From: Hsuehochloa calcarea
Lineage: Eukaryota > Streptophyta > Magnoliopsida > Poales > Poaceae
NCBI GenBank assembly: GCA_036346395.1
Contig: CM070599.1
Coordinates: forward strand, 3,835,232 to 3,899,231
Length of the DNA: 64,000 bases
Direction: 5' to 3'
How positions within the stretch are numbered: the first letter of the stretch is position 1; the number at the start of each line of letters is the position of its first letter. The position numbers and the translations under genes are program-made. Shown piece by piece: positions 1 through 11,278 of the stretch. The notes beneath the pieces are model-generated. The model made no database searches, was not told the origin of the DNA, and saw nothing but the letters and a program-made list of their open reading frames with translations.

Positions 1-620
1 ACCCTGCACCAGTCAACCCCAATCCAGTAAGCAACCCACAGAATACAACGAGTTTGCTTTACAGCCGTCGGCCGGGCATTTCGCCAACCGATGTCCGCAG
101 AATGGGACTATCACTCGATGCGCTTCAACCTTGGGAATACACCACCAAGACACGATACAAGGCAACCATCAAGGAACTTCTCAAGCTACGGTCAATCCGA
201 GGAGCACCGCCATCGATGGTCGAGGTCGTGTCAACCACGTCACTCTGAAGGAGCCCAAGAAGCACTGACGTTGTCTTGGGTAAGTTCTAGTAAATTCGAT
301 TACCGCATCGATTCTGTTTGATTACGGAGCTTCGCATTCGTTTGTTTACGGAATTTTGCAACTAAGAACAAATTGGAAGTTATGCATCTTAAGCATACTC
401 TGTTAGTCGATGCTTTGGAGCAGAGCTAAGTTCTAAAGTTGGATGTTTAGGAGCTAGGCTACTCATAGTGGGAGTTGAGTTTCTAGCCAACCTAATAGTT
501 CTAGACACTCGGACCATAGATGTCATCCTTGGTATGGATTGGTTATCCAAACATAAGCGATGCTAGATTGTGGCGAAGAGCCGTGACAATTGAGGATACC
601 ACAGGAAAGAAAGTAGAATT
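1..620 (+). pseudogene. gag zinc knuckle and aspartic protease remnant, element A
   Basis: About 60-125 matches a CCHC zinc-knuckle coding stretch (the same stretch recurs at about 8968-9035) but a shift breaks the spacing of the metal ligands. Further on, 311-345 encodes LFDYGASHSFV, the retropepsin active-site loop with catalytic Asp at 320-322, and 520-546 encodes the downstream LGMDWL signature. The protease would release gag and pol proteins from the polyprotein. Stops and shifts lie between the two signatures, so no protease could be made. The protease identity is firm; the knuckle is seen only by comparison with the second copy. Confidence 0.75.
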
Positions 621-689
621 TCTAGCCACCTCGATGCGTGATGGACATTTGGTAGTCAACGATCGAAGACGCTTTCTTTGGAAGACGTG

Positions 690-2000
690 CACAGTAGTCG
701 AGATTACCGGATATATTTCGGAAGAGTTACTAGGAATGCCACCGGACCGTGACATTGAGTTTGTCATCGATCTAGTGCGAGAACGGCACCAATTTCAAGA
801 GACCCTATCGGATGCGGTCGATGAACTTGTGGAAATGAAGAAGCGGATAGAAGAACTCTTGGAGAAAGGTTTTGTAAGACCTAGTTAAATCGCCATGGGG
901 AGCACTGTTTTGTTCGTCAAGAAGAAAGATGGAAGTATGAGAATGTGTATCGATTATCGTTCTCTCAGCGAAGTCACCATCAAGAACAAGTACCCATTGC
1001 CCGAATAGATGATTTTTTCGACCGGATGAAAGGAGCCGAGTATTCTCCAAGATCGATCTACGATCGAGTTACCATCGATTAAAGATTTGTCCTAAGGATG
1101 TACCAAAGACCGCTTTCTCAACCGGTATGGACATTATGAGTTTCTAGTCATGTCTTTTGGATTGACTAATGCCCTGCCTACTTCATGAACATGATGAACA
1201 AAGTATTCATGGAATATTTGGATAAGTTCGTGGTAGTATTCATTGATGATATTTTGGTATACTCAAAGTCGGAAGAGGAACATACGAACATTTGAGATTA
1301 ATCCTAGAAAGCTCGAGAGGACATCGGTTGTATGCCAAGTTCAGCAAGTGTGACTTTTGGAAGAAGAAAGTTGATTTTCTCGGTCATGTAATGACAAATA
1401 GAAGGAGTAGCATTGACCGGAAAGGTTAAAGTCAGTAATGAATTGGGAGCAACCCAAAGCGGTTACTCAAATTCGTAGTTTCTTGGGAATGGCGGGGATA
1501 CTATCGTCGTTTCATTGAAGGATTCTCAACGATTGCTAAGCCCTTACGCAATTGTTGAAGAAAGAGAAGAAGTTTATTTGGACCCCACTTGTGAAGAGTT
1601 TTCAAGAATTGAAGAAGCGTCGACTTGACCCGATGCTAGTTTTGCTTGATATTAGTAAGGATTTTGATATCTCTTGTGATGCTTGGCGTCAAGGATTAGG
1701 ATGTGTCCTTATGCAAGAAGGAAGAGCGTAAACTTATGCGTCAAGGCAATTAAGGCCTCATGAAGAGAACTATCCTACCCATGACTTGGAACTAGTCTGC
1801 CGTAGTGCATGCCTTGAAGATTTGGCGTCATTATCTCATCGGTGTCGCTGTGAAGTCTATCTGAGATCATAAGAGCACGAAGTACATATTCACTCGATCG
1901 ATTTGAACATGAGACAGAGAAGATGGTTGGAATTAATAAAGGATTATAATCTTGGAATCCATTACCATCTGGTAAGGCCAATGTAGTTCTGATGCACCGA
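690..2000 (+). pseudogene. Reverse transcriptase and RNase H remnant, element A
   Basis: Reading across several frames shows the gypsy RT palm: an RMCIDYR-like stretch near 940-960, then NMMNKVFMEYLDKF, and the catalytic FIDDILVYS box at 1239-1265 with both catalytic aspartates kept. A thumb-like FLGMA(G)YYRRFIEGFS stretch lies near 1480-1530. RNase H follows at about 1560-2000, with a remnant of the TRYMNMRQRRWLELI-type segment near 1890-1950. Together the enzymes copy element RNA into DNA inside the gag particle. Shifts occur roughly every 100-200 bases, so this is a dead copy. Confidence 0.85.
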
Positions 2001-2069
2001 GTCATAAGAGCTCTTGCAATGCTCGAAGCAAAAGAGTTGTGTTGAGAACTTGGGAGGAATTCCGAAGCT

Positions 2070-3500
2070 ACGACTAGAAGTTGTTCCTAAGGATTTGTGG
2101 CCAATTTGGAAGTACAGTCTACTCGGAGAAGCAGTTTCGTGAAGCTCAACCTAAGGATTACGAGTTTCTTGATCTCAAGAAGAAGATGTCGGAAGGAAAA
2201 TTTAAAGACTTTACCATAGATGATCGGGATATCTTGTGGATCAATGGGCGTATCGTGTACCGGATATGGATGGATTAAGACAAATGATTCGAAGGAAGCC
2301 CATGACTCAAAATATTCGATTCACCACGGAAGTACTAAGATGTATCGGGATGTTAAGAATAAGTTTTGGTGGCCAAACTTAAGCGAGATGTCGCGAGTTC
2401 GTTGCCTTATGCGGCGTGTGTCGAAAAGTAAAGGCCGAACATCGAGACCAGCGAGGATTGCTACAACCGTGAAGATACGAGAATGGAAGTGGGAAGAGAT
2501 CGGTATGGATTTTATTACGGATTACCCAAGACTCAATCAGTTATGATTCGATTTGGGTAATAGTGGATCGTTGACTAAGGTTGCCCATTTCTTGCCACCA
2601 AAACCACTTACTCGAGAGACCGCTTGGCGGAATTGTATATGTCAAAAATCGTCGATGCGCACGGTGTGCCTAAGAAGATAGTGTCGGATCGAGGATCTCA
2701 ATTCACCTCTCGTTTAGCGAGTCTACATGAAGCCACAGGGACTCATCTAAATTTCATCTTCGCTTATCATCCCAGACGGATGGATGATGAAAGAGTCAAT
2801 CGATATTAGAAGATATGTTGAGAGCACGTGCCTTAGCTAATGCTACCAGTTGGGATAAAAGTTTGCGTATGCGAAATTCTCGTACAACAACAGATTATCA
2901 AGCGGTTGCAAATGTCACCATTTGAAGCTCATGCGGTCGTGCTGCGAGAACTCCGTTGAATTGGTCGAGAGGCAATGAGCGTGTAGTGTTCGGGCGGATA
3001 TTATTCAGAAGCCAAGAACAAGTTGCTATGATCGAGAGAGGTTAAAATAGCCCGATCCGAGCAAAAGAGTTATGCCGATAATCGTCGTCGTGACCTCGAC
3101 TTTGAACGAGAGGATTTTGTGTATCTTGAGTTACTCCGCTTAGAGGTGTCAAGAGATTCCACACCAAAGGAAGCTTGCTCCAAGGTATGTGGGTCCATTC
3201 AAGGTTTTGGAACGCCGTGGAGAAGTTGCGTGCAGCTTGGAGCTACCACGATCGTTAGCGAGTGCATGATGTCTTTCATGTCTCTCACCAAGAAGTGTCT
3301 TCGTGTGCGGAAGAGCGGACCCGTTGGAGTCAATTGAGCGAAGGAAGATCTCACATACAAAGAGCACTGTTAGGATTTTGGATGTCGCAGAGCGCGCACT
3401 GAAGCAAGACCGTTCGTTTACGCAAAGTCGGTGGAGTAACCACTCGGAAGGAGAAGCAACGTGGGAGCGTGAAGAAGAGTTAAAGCCGAGTTCCTAGCCT
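2070..3500 (+). pseudogene. Integrase remnant with chromodomain-like tail, element A
   Basis: Integrase inserts the cDNA copy into the genome. Visible parts are the zinc-binding region (about 2290-2440), a GMDFI(T)DYP stretch near 2503-2530 at the start of the catalytic core, and the segment ELYMSKIVDAHGVPKKIVSD at about 2630-2688 followed by RGSQFTSR, which carries the second catalytic Asp. A GPY/F-type stretch follows at about 3100-3260. The tail at about 3430-3495 contains SNHSEGEATWEREEE, the plant chromodomain-like signature of Del/Tekay elements. Multiple stops and shifts disable it. Confidence 0.8.
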
Positions 3501-3549
3501 TTTCTCTAGCTAGCCTAATCTCGGGGCGAGATTCGTTTAAGGGGAGGTT

Positions 3550-6500
3550 TGTAACATCCCAATTTTGAGCTTTAAAATCTTTTATATATTAGTAGCAAGA
3601 AAATTCATCATTTGGATTTATTGGATATTAATTTAAAAAGCTTAATATGGACTTCAAGGACAAATTGATTTAATGTGCTTAATCCCAACCTCAACAATTG
3701 TCAAAACTATTTTATTTAGATTCTATATGCTTGGATATATTTTATAGAATTTTAGAATTTTCCCAAGTCATTTGCTATTTTCTAATTGCTATTTGCATTT
3801 TCTGATTTATTTAAAAGAAAAACCTATTTTAAATCCTTGAACGATCGGGGCGAAGCCCAAGACTATTCCAACCGCGCCATTTCATATCGCCCGTGGCGCT
3901 CTCGTCTGTTGGATGCTCGACGCGTGCCTCGTCTCCGTCGGACGCGCGCTCAACCCCGCCTTGACCCGTTGGATTGTCGCGCGTGGCTTCGCCACGATCT
4001 CGCCGCCGCTCGCTCGTTCGCTTCTAGCCGTTGGATTTCCATCGCGCGGCCGCACCCACTCGCCCTCGCTCTCTCGCGGGTGGGACCACCGCCGAGTCGT
4101 CGTCTCCGCGAGTTTCTTCTTCCTCGCGCGCGCTCTCGCCCGCCATTCTTTGGAGCTTCAAGTTTATCCGACAAAACCGATTCGATTGCTTATTCTTGGC
4201 GCGACCCGCCAAATCATATCTCTGGTTATTCCATATCCGTTTCAAACCAAATCAAACCCGAACCGGTTTCAATCTCCGAAAATCTTGGAATTCAAAAACC
4301 GGTTGTTTGGATCCGATTTGGGGTTTCCAAATCTCGGCATCTCGTGTCTATAAATACTCCCTTAGCTCCGCCGGGGTCTCGTAACCCTAAACCGCCACTC
4401 GTCGCCCGATCGCTCTAGCGCCGCCGCATTGCAAGCTTTAGGGTTTTCGGCGAACTTCTTCTCCGGTGGATTGCGCCGCCGTCGTCGTCGCTTTGCTCCA
4501 CCGATTGCACCATTGTGATCGCAAGTCACGAGCTACCTCGTCGCACCCTCTCGTCGCCGAGCATCGCCGGGCGCCGTCCGACAAAACCCGAGCTCTCTCG
4601 CGCTTCTTCCTCGCCGCCATCTCCGTCAACCCTGGTACTCAAACCGGTGCGTGTGTGCGCATTAGCCTCCTCTACACGTTGGTACCACTCATCGCCGGCG
4701 ATCGCCGCCGTTCGCCGGTGACCATCGGTCCCGAGCGCCACCGCCGCCGTTATCGCCCGACTCGGCGCCCACGTCGGCTTGATCTTTGGTGTGGCGGCCG
4801 CGTGGCGCCGGTCGGCGCCGACACTGCGCGTGGGTCGTGGCGATCCACCGCGCGGATCTCCCTCGGTTCGGTGCACTCGGTCCACGTGAACTCGAGGCCG
4901 ATAATGGGTCCCACATGTCGAATTTTATTTAAATTTAATTCCTTTTCCGAAAATTCTCGGTGGCGCAAGCATTGCGCAATAATCCGATTTTCCTTTATAA
5001 AAATAATTCGGAAATTCGAGAAAATCCAATTTAGGGTTTAATTGATTTTCCAATCTTCCAAAGCCCATATCTTTTGCATCCGAACTCCGATTGAGCCCAT
5101 TCAAATTTGTAAATTCATATAAAATTCAGATCTATTTATTTATGAATTTTATTTAATTTTTGGAGTTTGTTTTGCCTCTGTTATTTATTTGTTTTGTTTC
5201 TTTTGTCTCGTTTGCGAGTAGACGTCGATACTTCGGGGAATTTTGCAGAAGAAGGAGCACCTCAAGACCAAGACCAATATCTAGATCTATTCCAAGGCAA
5301 GTTATACCTTTGATCATATTGAACCCAGTTTTCAAAATACTTTGTTTCAATGTATTGCATTCTATTTCAAGTATTTATTTAAATGCTTTTGGGATAGTTA
5401 TTAATCCAAATTGTTATGCCACCTTGTCTATTGTATACCATGATCTTTTGTCACCCTAGGTTGGTTAATAATTAGTTGGTATTATCGTAGCACCAACGTG
5501 GGTTGGTTAGATACGATTAGACTGCTTAGCCATGCCACGAGTCATCATTCCATGTGAGAGTTGCAATTATAAACTTGACTAAGTGATTATGGAACTGTGT
5601 GATGAATCATGTGTCTTTGTGTGCTATTACTCGTTGATGGCATGTGTTGCACTTAATCAACGGTGGGAAAAGATTTAGGCGAGGCAAGTGGTGGATTACT
5701 GTGTGAATGGTGGAGCTGTGTGCTTATTAAACTTTGTGATTTGGGTTAAAGCTGGAAGTCTTGCCTTAGTCAATTAAGGACTTAACTTTGTGCGCCATTG
5801 AACTGGGCCTTCTTGCATGCGACCACATGCCTAGTATGGGTGGGCCTGACTTAGTAAGTTATGGAGTCTTGACATTGACAACTCGGGTTGTATTTAAGCT
5901 ATGTGATGGGTCGGAGGTGTGATATGTCACATCGCGGACGATTCATTGCATCCTGTCCAATGGTGTGTGTCGTTCCAAGGGTTGTGTGTACAAATTGACG
6001 GCGATAAAGCACACCAGAGTGTCATTGTTTGAGATGAAGTCTCGAAAGGTTTTGTTGTGATCAACTCGATCCGGTTGATTTCATCGTGTGGGTAAAGTGT
6101 ACAACCTCTGCAGAGTGTTTAAACCAATCTATTCGAATAGCCGCGTCCTCGGTTATGGACATGCTCGGAATTTCACACGAGGGTAGATTTTCATAAAACA
6201 ATTGGGAAGGGTCACCGTGTGAGATAACTTGTTCACTGTGTGTGAAAGAACTTGATTAGACTGTGTCCTTTGTGAAATCATTTGTTAACTTATTATTGTC
6301 TATTTGTTTTGAATTATGCTTTCAATCTATTATTTGTATTCAATTGCAAATGTTGCATTTACGCAAAATAACCACGAAGCCATTTCTTTGGAATAAGCCA
6401 TCATGTATAAATGCATTACGTGGTATGACTTGCGAGTACGGTGTGTACTCACTCTTGCTAAACAAATCAACGAAGTGGAGGAGTCGCTTTGCTTTTGAAG

Positions 6501-6812
6501 AAGAGTTCTCTGAAGGTTGAGCGTTAGGGTCTTGATCGATCGGTTGCTGTGGTAAATTGATGGGAGCCACCGGAGTTTATTTCGTTTCATTGCGCTTTAT
6601 TTCTTTATTATCGACCTTGCATGGCTTAATAAATGTAAACTTCGACCATAAGGTCCCAACAGATTATTTGTTATTTAAATGTACTCGTTTATTCTTATAT
6701 TCGTTGTATGGATGTGATATTTCATCAATGTTGACACTTGTGTGCACTAGCGTGATCTGGACTAGTGCGAGAATACACAGAGGGTCCAGATTTGCATATT
6801 TGGGTCCCGACA
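3550..6812 (+). repeat. Long LTR of element A (3.26 kb), shared by two internal regions
   Basis: It starts TGTAACATCCC directly after a G-rich polypurine tract and ends GTCCCGACA five bases before a primer-binding site, so it has LTR ends on both sides. A GC-rich U3 stretch (about 3850-4900) gives several spurious ORFs. It lies 3' of one internal region (1-3549) and 5' of another (6813-9131). Segments resembling CTCTGCAGAGTG and TATTCGAATAGCCG (near 6110-6150) recur in the other long LTRs of this window, so they are distant relatives. Confidence 0.88.
4349..4356 (+). promoter_or_regulatory. Probable TATA box of the element A LTR
   Basis: TATAAATA lies about 800 bases into the LTR, downstream of a GC-rich U3 and in the sense orientation, where an RNA polymerase II promoter for the genomic transcript is expected. 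Similar TATA-like sites occur in the other long LTRs, on the matching strand (near 15530, 25797, 33856 and 53315). The transcription start is not seen directly. Confidence 0.55.
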
Positions 6813-6817
6813 GGAGG

Positions 6818-6829
6818 TGGTATCGAGCC
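6818..6829 (+). other. Primer-binding site, initiator tRNA-Met type, one base missing
   Basis: TGGTATCGAGCC differs from the standard TGGTATCAGAGCC by one missing base. It sits five bases after the LTR end and would prime minus-strand cDNA synthesis by base pairing with the 3' end of initiator tRNA-Met. This shows that the LTR at 3550-6812 serves as a 5' LTR for the sequence on its right. Confidence 0.8.
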
Positions 6830-7043
6830 ATATTGATCTGAGGTCTTGACCCTAGTTAGATTGGCCGTTCTTAGTGAGTCCAAACTATTTTCTAAAGCAA
6901 AATTAACTTGCAAGATTAATTGAACTCCTTAACTCATCTCATGTCTCTCTTGACTCAACTCTGCTGAAATTCTTTCTCTCCCCACTTGTTTTAAAGTTGT
7001 TTTCTTATCCTTGTCCATCTTGGATGATGCCTCGTCTTGAGTT

Positions 7044-7751
7044 ATGGAGAGCGCAAGGGAGGACTTGCCACGAGCTTTGGAAGTTGCTACAAGTACTTGG
7101 AGGGTTCGATCGTCCATTGTACCGCAGTGGCGGTGCTTGGATTGTGAGCGTAGAGATCGTGGAGTGATATGCCATTTGACCATCTACGCGAGCGGCACAC
7201 CAAGGCAAGCAAACCACTTGCACATCTCGGCTAGAAGGAGTATTTGGATTGAAGCAATCCAGAGTCTTCACGCCTTGCCATCCCGAGGATCTGCAACATC
7301 TACTCTCGAGAGCTTAGTGACACGCTTTTCGTTATCATCCCGCACATCGACGTGGATCTTGCGCACGTTTTCCGTCTGGAGGAGGGAGAAGACAACGCCA
7401 CCGTCGTGCATCTCGCCCGATTCGCATTGCTCAAGAAGAATCGTTGGAGTTAGCCGCCACGAGTGGAGTGTACCTATGAGACTCTTGAGAGTGAAGAAAG
7501 GATCGCCATATTAGAAGAAACTCTTTATGGACGACACGAAGAAGACATCAAGAGGAAGACCGAAAGAAGGCGATGGACCGGTGAGCGGAAGAGCCGCAGA
7601 GGCGGCAAAGCCGAAGCACCAGCAGACACTGCACGGGGACACTGCTCCTATTGCACTAGCCCCGGACATCGGATCGGTTTGCGAGGATGCCACTCACTTC
7701 GTGTCTACAAGCGGGAGCACCGTCAAGGTCGGAGGCTATTTGATTGAGTAG
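7044..7751 (+). pseudogene. Possible extra ORF (orf0-like) between PBS and gag
   Basis: Two overlapping open frames cover 7044-7514 and 7463-7751. The later reading contains ETLYGRHEEDIKRK and then, after a shift at about 7560, GRAAEAAKPKHQQTLHGDTA and ends VKVGGYLIE before a stop. The composition is ordinary and charged, unlike the GC-rich false ORFs in the LTRs. I do not recognise a domain. Some rice Del-type gypsy elements are reported to carry an extra ORF before gag, which I recall but cannot verify here. A frameshift means that this copy cannot make one continuous protein. Confidence 0.4.
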
Positions 7752-8019
7752 TCTGCTCGCGTTGTTTGAGCTTAGCCGCTTTGTGTCTTGAGTCGCCCTT
7801 TAGGCGGTAGTTTTGCGTGCTTAAGTTTGTCCTTATTTTTGTGTGCAAGTATGAGTGCAAAGGCCCTTAGGCATTTGTTGCAAGCCATACTATTATCTTA
7901 ATCAATATAAGAGTTTCAGCTTGAGCTTTCTTAAAATATGTTGTTGGGTTTTACCTACCCCGCTTAGTTCTACAACTTATCTCGTGCTTGCTACCTTATC
8001 TAACCCTTGAGATTCACGG

Positions 8020-9131
8020 ATGGTTCGGACTCGTCAAGGCTGCGCAAGTGGTTACGATACTCGATTATCGGAAGGACAGAACAAATCCTCGCAGTAGTTT
8101 CCACCACAAGCACCTTGATTGATCTGCGAATTTTGGAGCATTCATGACACTCGGACCCGGTGATGTACACCATGATGAATCGGATGCAAGCTATGAATAA
8201 CGAGCAACAACAATCAAGATCACAATGGAGCCCCATTGCTCATGGTCACAATGGATCATCAAGTTGGCGGAGTTTATGAGGACCCGTCCACCAACCTTTT
8301 ACGGACATGTCTCACCAAGAGAAGGCGATGATTGGCTACGTGTTATTGAGAGAAAACTGCGATCACTCAATGCGTGATCATGAAAAAGTTCTGCGCCTCT
8401 CACGGATGGAAGGCATTGCCGCGAATGGTGGGAAAACTTTGTGCGGCGCATGGAACGCCGCAAGACATTACTTGGGAAGAGTTCACAATCGCCGCGAAGA
8501 TCATGTACCGTAAGGAATCATGGATCTAAAGAAAGATGAATTCCGTGCTCTCAAGCAAGGAGGAATGTCGATGATCGACTACCTCAACAAATTCTCTCAA
8601 CTTGCTCGATATGTCGCGGAAGATGTCGCCACCGACAAGGCTCGTCGAGTCGTTTTACGAAAGGATTGAACATCGGACTTCAAGTCAACTTGATCGCCCA
8701 CACCTTTCACGATTTTCAAGAGTTGATCAACAAGGCTTTGATTCTGGAGGATAAGCGCAAGGAATTAGAAGATCATCGTAAGCGCAGAATGGCTCAGCAA
8801 GGAAGTCACCAACCCCAGCTGAGGGCAAGAATGATTCCACCGCAGTTTAGCCGTTTTCCACCACGCAGTCGCGGACCACCGCACCAACTTGACACCTCGC
8901 CCGCTTGCTCGGAACTTTCGCAACCCCGCACTACCAACCCCAATCCAATAAGCAACCCACGAATACAACGAGTTTGCTTTACAGCCGTCGGCCGGGCATT
9001 TCGCCAACCGATGTCCGCAGAATGGGACTATCACTCCAGTACGCTTCAACCTTGGGAATACACCAGCCAAGACACCAGTACAAGGCAACCATCAAGGAAC
9101 TTCTCAAGCTACCGGTCAATCCGGAGGAGCA
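8020..9131 (+). pseudogene. gag remnant of element A family, truncated
   Basis: The start ATG at 8020 opens MVRTRQG, the usual short beginning of this gag type. The core includes a TRPPTFYGH-like segment near 8280-8310, a DDWLRVIERKL-like segment spread over shifted frames at about 8320-8365, and NIGLQVNLIAHTFHDFQELI at about 8670-8727 followed by INKALILEDKRKELEDHRKR. The region near 8968-9035 is a zinc knuckle with shifted frame. Gag would form the particle that encloses the RNA. The gene is cut at 9131 by a junction to another element, and at least three frameshifts precede that. Confidence 0.8.
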
Positions 9132-9266
9132 TTTGTGTTATATTTTGGATTGTTGTTTATGCTTCGGTTCTATGTGAATGAATGGAATTGATGCATGAAC
9201 TTTGTAAAGAGGTGTGTATACTGCATTTCTGGGAAGTATACAAGCCGGATAAACCGGGGTCTCACA
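9132..9266 (+). repeat. Truncated 3' end of an LTR (element C)
   Basis: About 135 bases of LTR end, finishing GGTCTCACA, followed by five bases and a perfect PBS. The rest of this LTR is missing: at 9131/9132 the sequence jumps straight into gag of element A. The junction lies in GGAGCA, after which the two related sequences (here and at about 225) part. Confidence 0.75.
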
Positions 9267-9271
9267 AGGTT

Positions 9272-9284
9272 TGGTATCAGAGCC
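9272..9284 (+). other. Primer-binding site of element C
   Basis: TGGTATCAGAGCC is a perfect 13-base match to the initiator tRNA-Met primer site typical of plant LTR retrotransposons. It fixes the LTR end at 9266 and the plus-strand orientation of the gag and protease that follow. Confidence 0.9.
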
Positions 9285-9507
9285 ATACTGACCGTAGTAA
9301 CCCAAGCTTGGTTGTCTTTAGGATATTTTGGAAAATCTTATTTTCAAAGTATTAAATGTTTTATTAAAGCTTAAGGAATTCTCAGATTTTATTCCTTACC
9401 TATCTTAGCTTTCTTCATCTCATCTCACTCTGATTTGAGTTTTAAAAGGTTGTTTTCCTCTCATCTCCTTTTCAAAGATAGTGTTATCGATTAAATGGGT
9501 TTTGGGA

Positions 9508-9777
9508 ACCACTGAGTTTGGCAAATTGAAGCGCTTAGGGTTTTGAAGTTTCTGGACTGAAGACTTCGGCTAGAGGCTTGGATGCGGAATCTGGACAGCA
9601 CGCCTCAATTTTCAGACAGCGAGCTCAATGGTTTCTGATCGGACCACTGAGCTTGGCAAATTGAAGTGTGCCAGATTTTGAAGTTTCTAGAATAGAAGAC
9701 TTCGACTAGAAGCTTGGATGCGAAACCTGGACAGCGATCTTTCAATTTCCGGACAGCAAACTCAAAGGTTCTAAATG
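9508..9777 (+). repeat. Tandem duplication, period about 135 bp, in the leader of element C
   Basis: Two adjacent copies start with ACCACTGAG at 9508 and 9643. Each contains GCAAATTGAAG, TTTTGAAGTTTCT, GAAGACTTCG and GGACAGC in the same order. The copies differ by scattered substitutions and small indels, so the duplication is not recent. It lies between the PBS and gag, in the untranslated leader. Confidence 0.85.
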
Positions 9778-10158
9778 GGGTAGAAAATGAGAGGTTAATC
9801 AATTAAAACTTGTGGGAATAGAAGGGTAAGGTGTGATGCTAGTTAGCTATGTATCTAACACTATTTTCGTTGATTGGACCTTGCTCTTTAGTGGTAATAG
9901 ATCTTACCTGCTATTCTGATTTTTATCTTCTCCAATCAATTACTCGTTCATTCAATACGGGTTAGTTGCATTGGGAAGTTGAGTTTTGGTTTGGTAATTC
10001 CTTGCTGATTTGGAGCCTTTTATAAACATGTTTAAGTTTACACACTTACTATTTTGGCTTTCGGTTAGGGTGATATTCCATTCCCCTAGCCGTTAGCTTT
10101 TCGCTTTCTTTTGGCTTTGAATTTGGAGTCTAGTTTAACCAAAGTTTCTTGTAACAGG

Positions 10159-11205
10159 ATGGCCGGACGCACTCGCAGCGGCCAAGGCCAGTCAGCTGGT
10201 CCGAACGAGGATCTTCCTCCTCCTCCGACCATGGCCGAAGTCCTTCTTGAGATTGAGCGCAACCGTGCAGAGGACATGAGGGTTCTTCTGGACGTCATCG
10301 CGCAACAACACTTCGCCCTCTTACCGTGCTTGGATCCGGGCAAGGGAGTGGTCATCAGCCGCGTGGGGGACTTGCGGAGTTTCTTCGCACCCAGCCCCCT
10401 ACGTTCTCCAGGTCTGAGGACCCGCTTGACGCAGACGATTGGCTTTGTCTGATCGAGCGAAAGCTTCACATAGCGCAGTGCCAGGAGCATGAGAAGGCGC
10501 TGTTCGCATCGCACCAGCTGGAGGGTGCCGCTTTGTCTTGGTGGGAGAGCTTTCGCCATGCGGCTGACGGTCCACACCGCACACCGAGGAGTTCCGCACG
10601 CCTTCCGTCGGTCACATTCCTTCCACCTGATGAGGTCAAGAAGAAGGAGTTCTTGTCGCCGGACAAGGACGCTTCTCGCCACTGAGTACACATGCACGAG
10701 TTCAACCATTTGGCTCGTTATGCTCCGGAAGAGGTGGCCACTGATGAGGCCAAGCAATAGAAGTTCAAGGATGGTTTGTCTGAGGAGCTGCAGGACAAGC
10801 TATCCATCGTTGACTTCTCTGATTTCCAGACCTTGGTAGACAAGGCCATCGTCGCTGAGCACGCAGGGAGAGCACTTGTGGATTCCCGCAAGCGTAAGTG
10901 GGAGGCCCACAAGTCCTCTAGGGCCAGCTATCCCCGCTTCAGTCCGTCTCAGGCGTCGCGTCAGCAGGTTTCAAAGACCCCAGGCCGTCGGCGCGCCGCT
11001 GCCCCCGCGCAGCCGTGCCCCAATCACGTGCACCTGCGAGTCAGCAGAGTGGCCCCCGCAACCCAGCCGCTGGAGTCACTTGCTTCGCATGCAACCAGAA
11101 GGGGCATTATGCGAGTTAATGCCCCAAGAAGACAGGAGCAGCCCCTCGTCCTAATGGAGGACGCGGGCAAGGAGGTGGTTCTTCTCAGGACCTGAAGATA
11201 GTCCC
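10159..11205 (+). pseudogene. gag of element C
   Basis: The ATG at 10159 opens MAGRTRSGQGQSAGPNEDLP, followed by a proline-rich segment and AEVLLEIERN. After a shift near 10340 the core reads DPLDADDWLCLIERKLHIAQ and then HQLEGAALSWWESF at 10502-10555, the conserved heart of this gag family. A further shift leads to EELQDKLSIVDFSDFQTLVD at about 10776-10840. The zinc knuckle at 11081-11122 keeps all four CCHC ligands, but the codon before the last Cys is the stop TAA (11117-11119). The protein would form the particle. It is broken by at least three changes. Confidence 0.85.
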
Positions 11206-11278
11206 TGCTACCCAAGGTATATGTAGTGGACGCGTCAACCTCATCTCAGCAGAGCAGGCACAGGAGGCACCCGACGTC

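Larger units (their letters stand above)
1..3549 (+). mobile_element. Degenerate Ty3/gypsy internal region (element A, 3' part)
   Basis: This is the 3' part of the internal region of a Ty3/gypsy retrotransposon. In order it holds the end of gag with a broken zinc knuckle, an aspartic protease remnant, reverse transcriptase, RNase H, integrase and a chromodomain-like tail. The polypurine tract is the G-rich stretch at about 3538-3549, directly before the LTR that starts at 3550. Domain order PR-RT-RH-IN marks gypsy rather than copia. The chromodomain-like end and very long LTR fit the Del/Tekay chromoviruses, which is inferred. Many single-base shifts and stops make it non-functional. The 5' end lies outside the window. 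Confidence 0.9.
6830..9131 (+). mobile_element. 5' internal region of a gypsy element (leader, extra ORF, gag), truncated
   Basis: After the PBS come a leader (6830-7043), an extra reading frame upstream of gag (7044-7751), and gag (8020-9131). The last 200 bases of gag nearly match window positions 10-220, so this is the same family as the internal region on the left. The element stops at 9131, where the sequence switches to the LTR end of another element. All of pol is missing on this side. Confidence 0.85.

Noticed and set aside
3786..4418. 210-codon frame in the element A LTR
   Set aside because: It runs across the promoter region and TATA box, and has overlapping frames on both strands.
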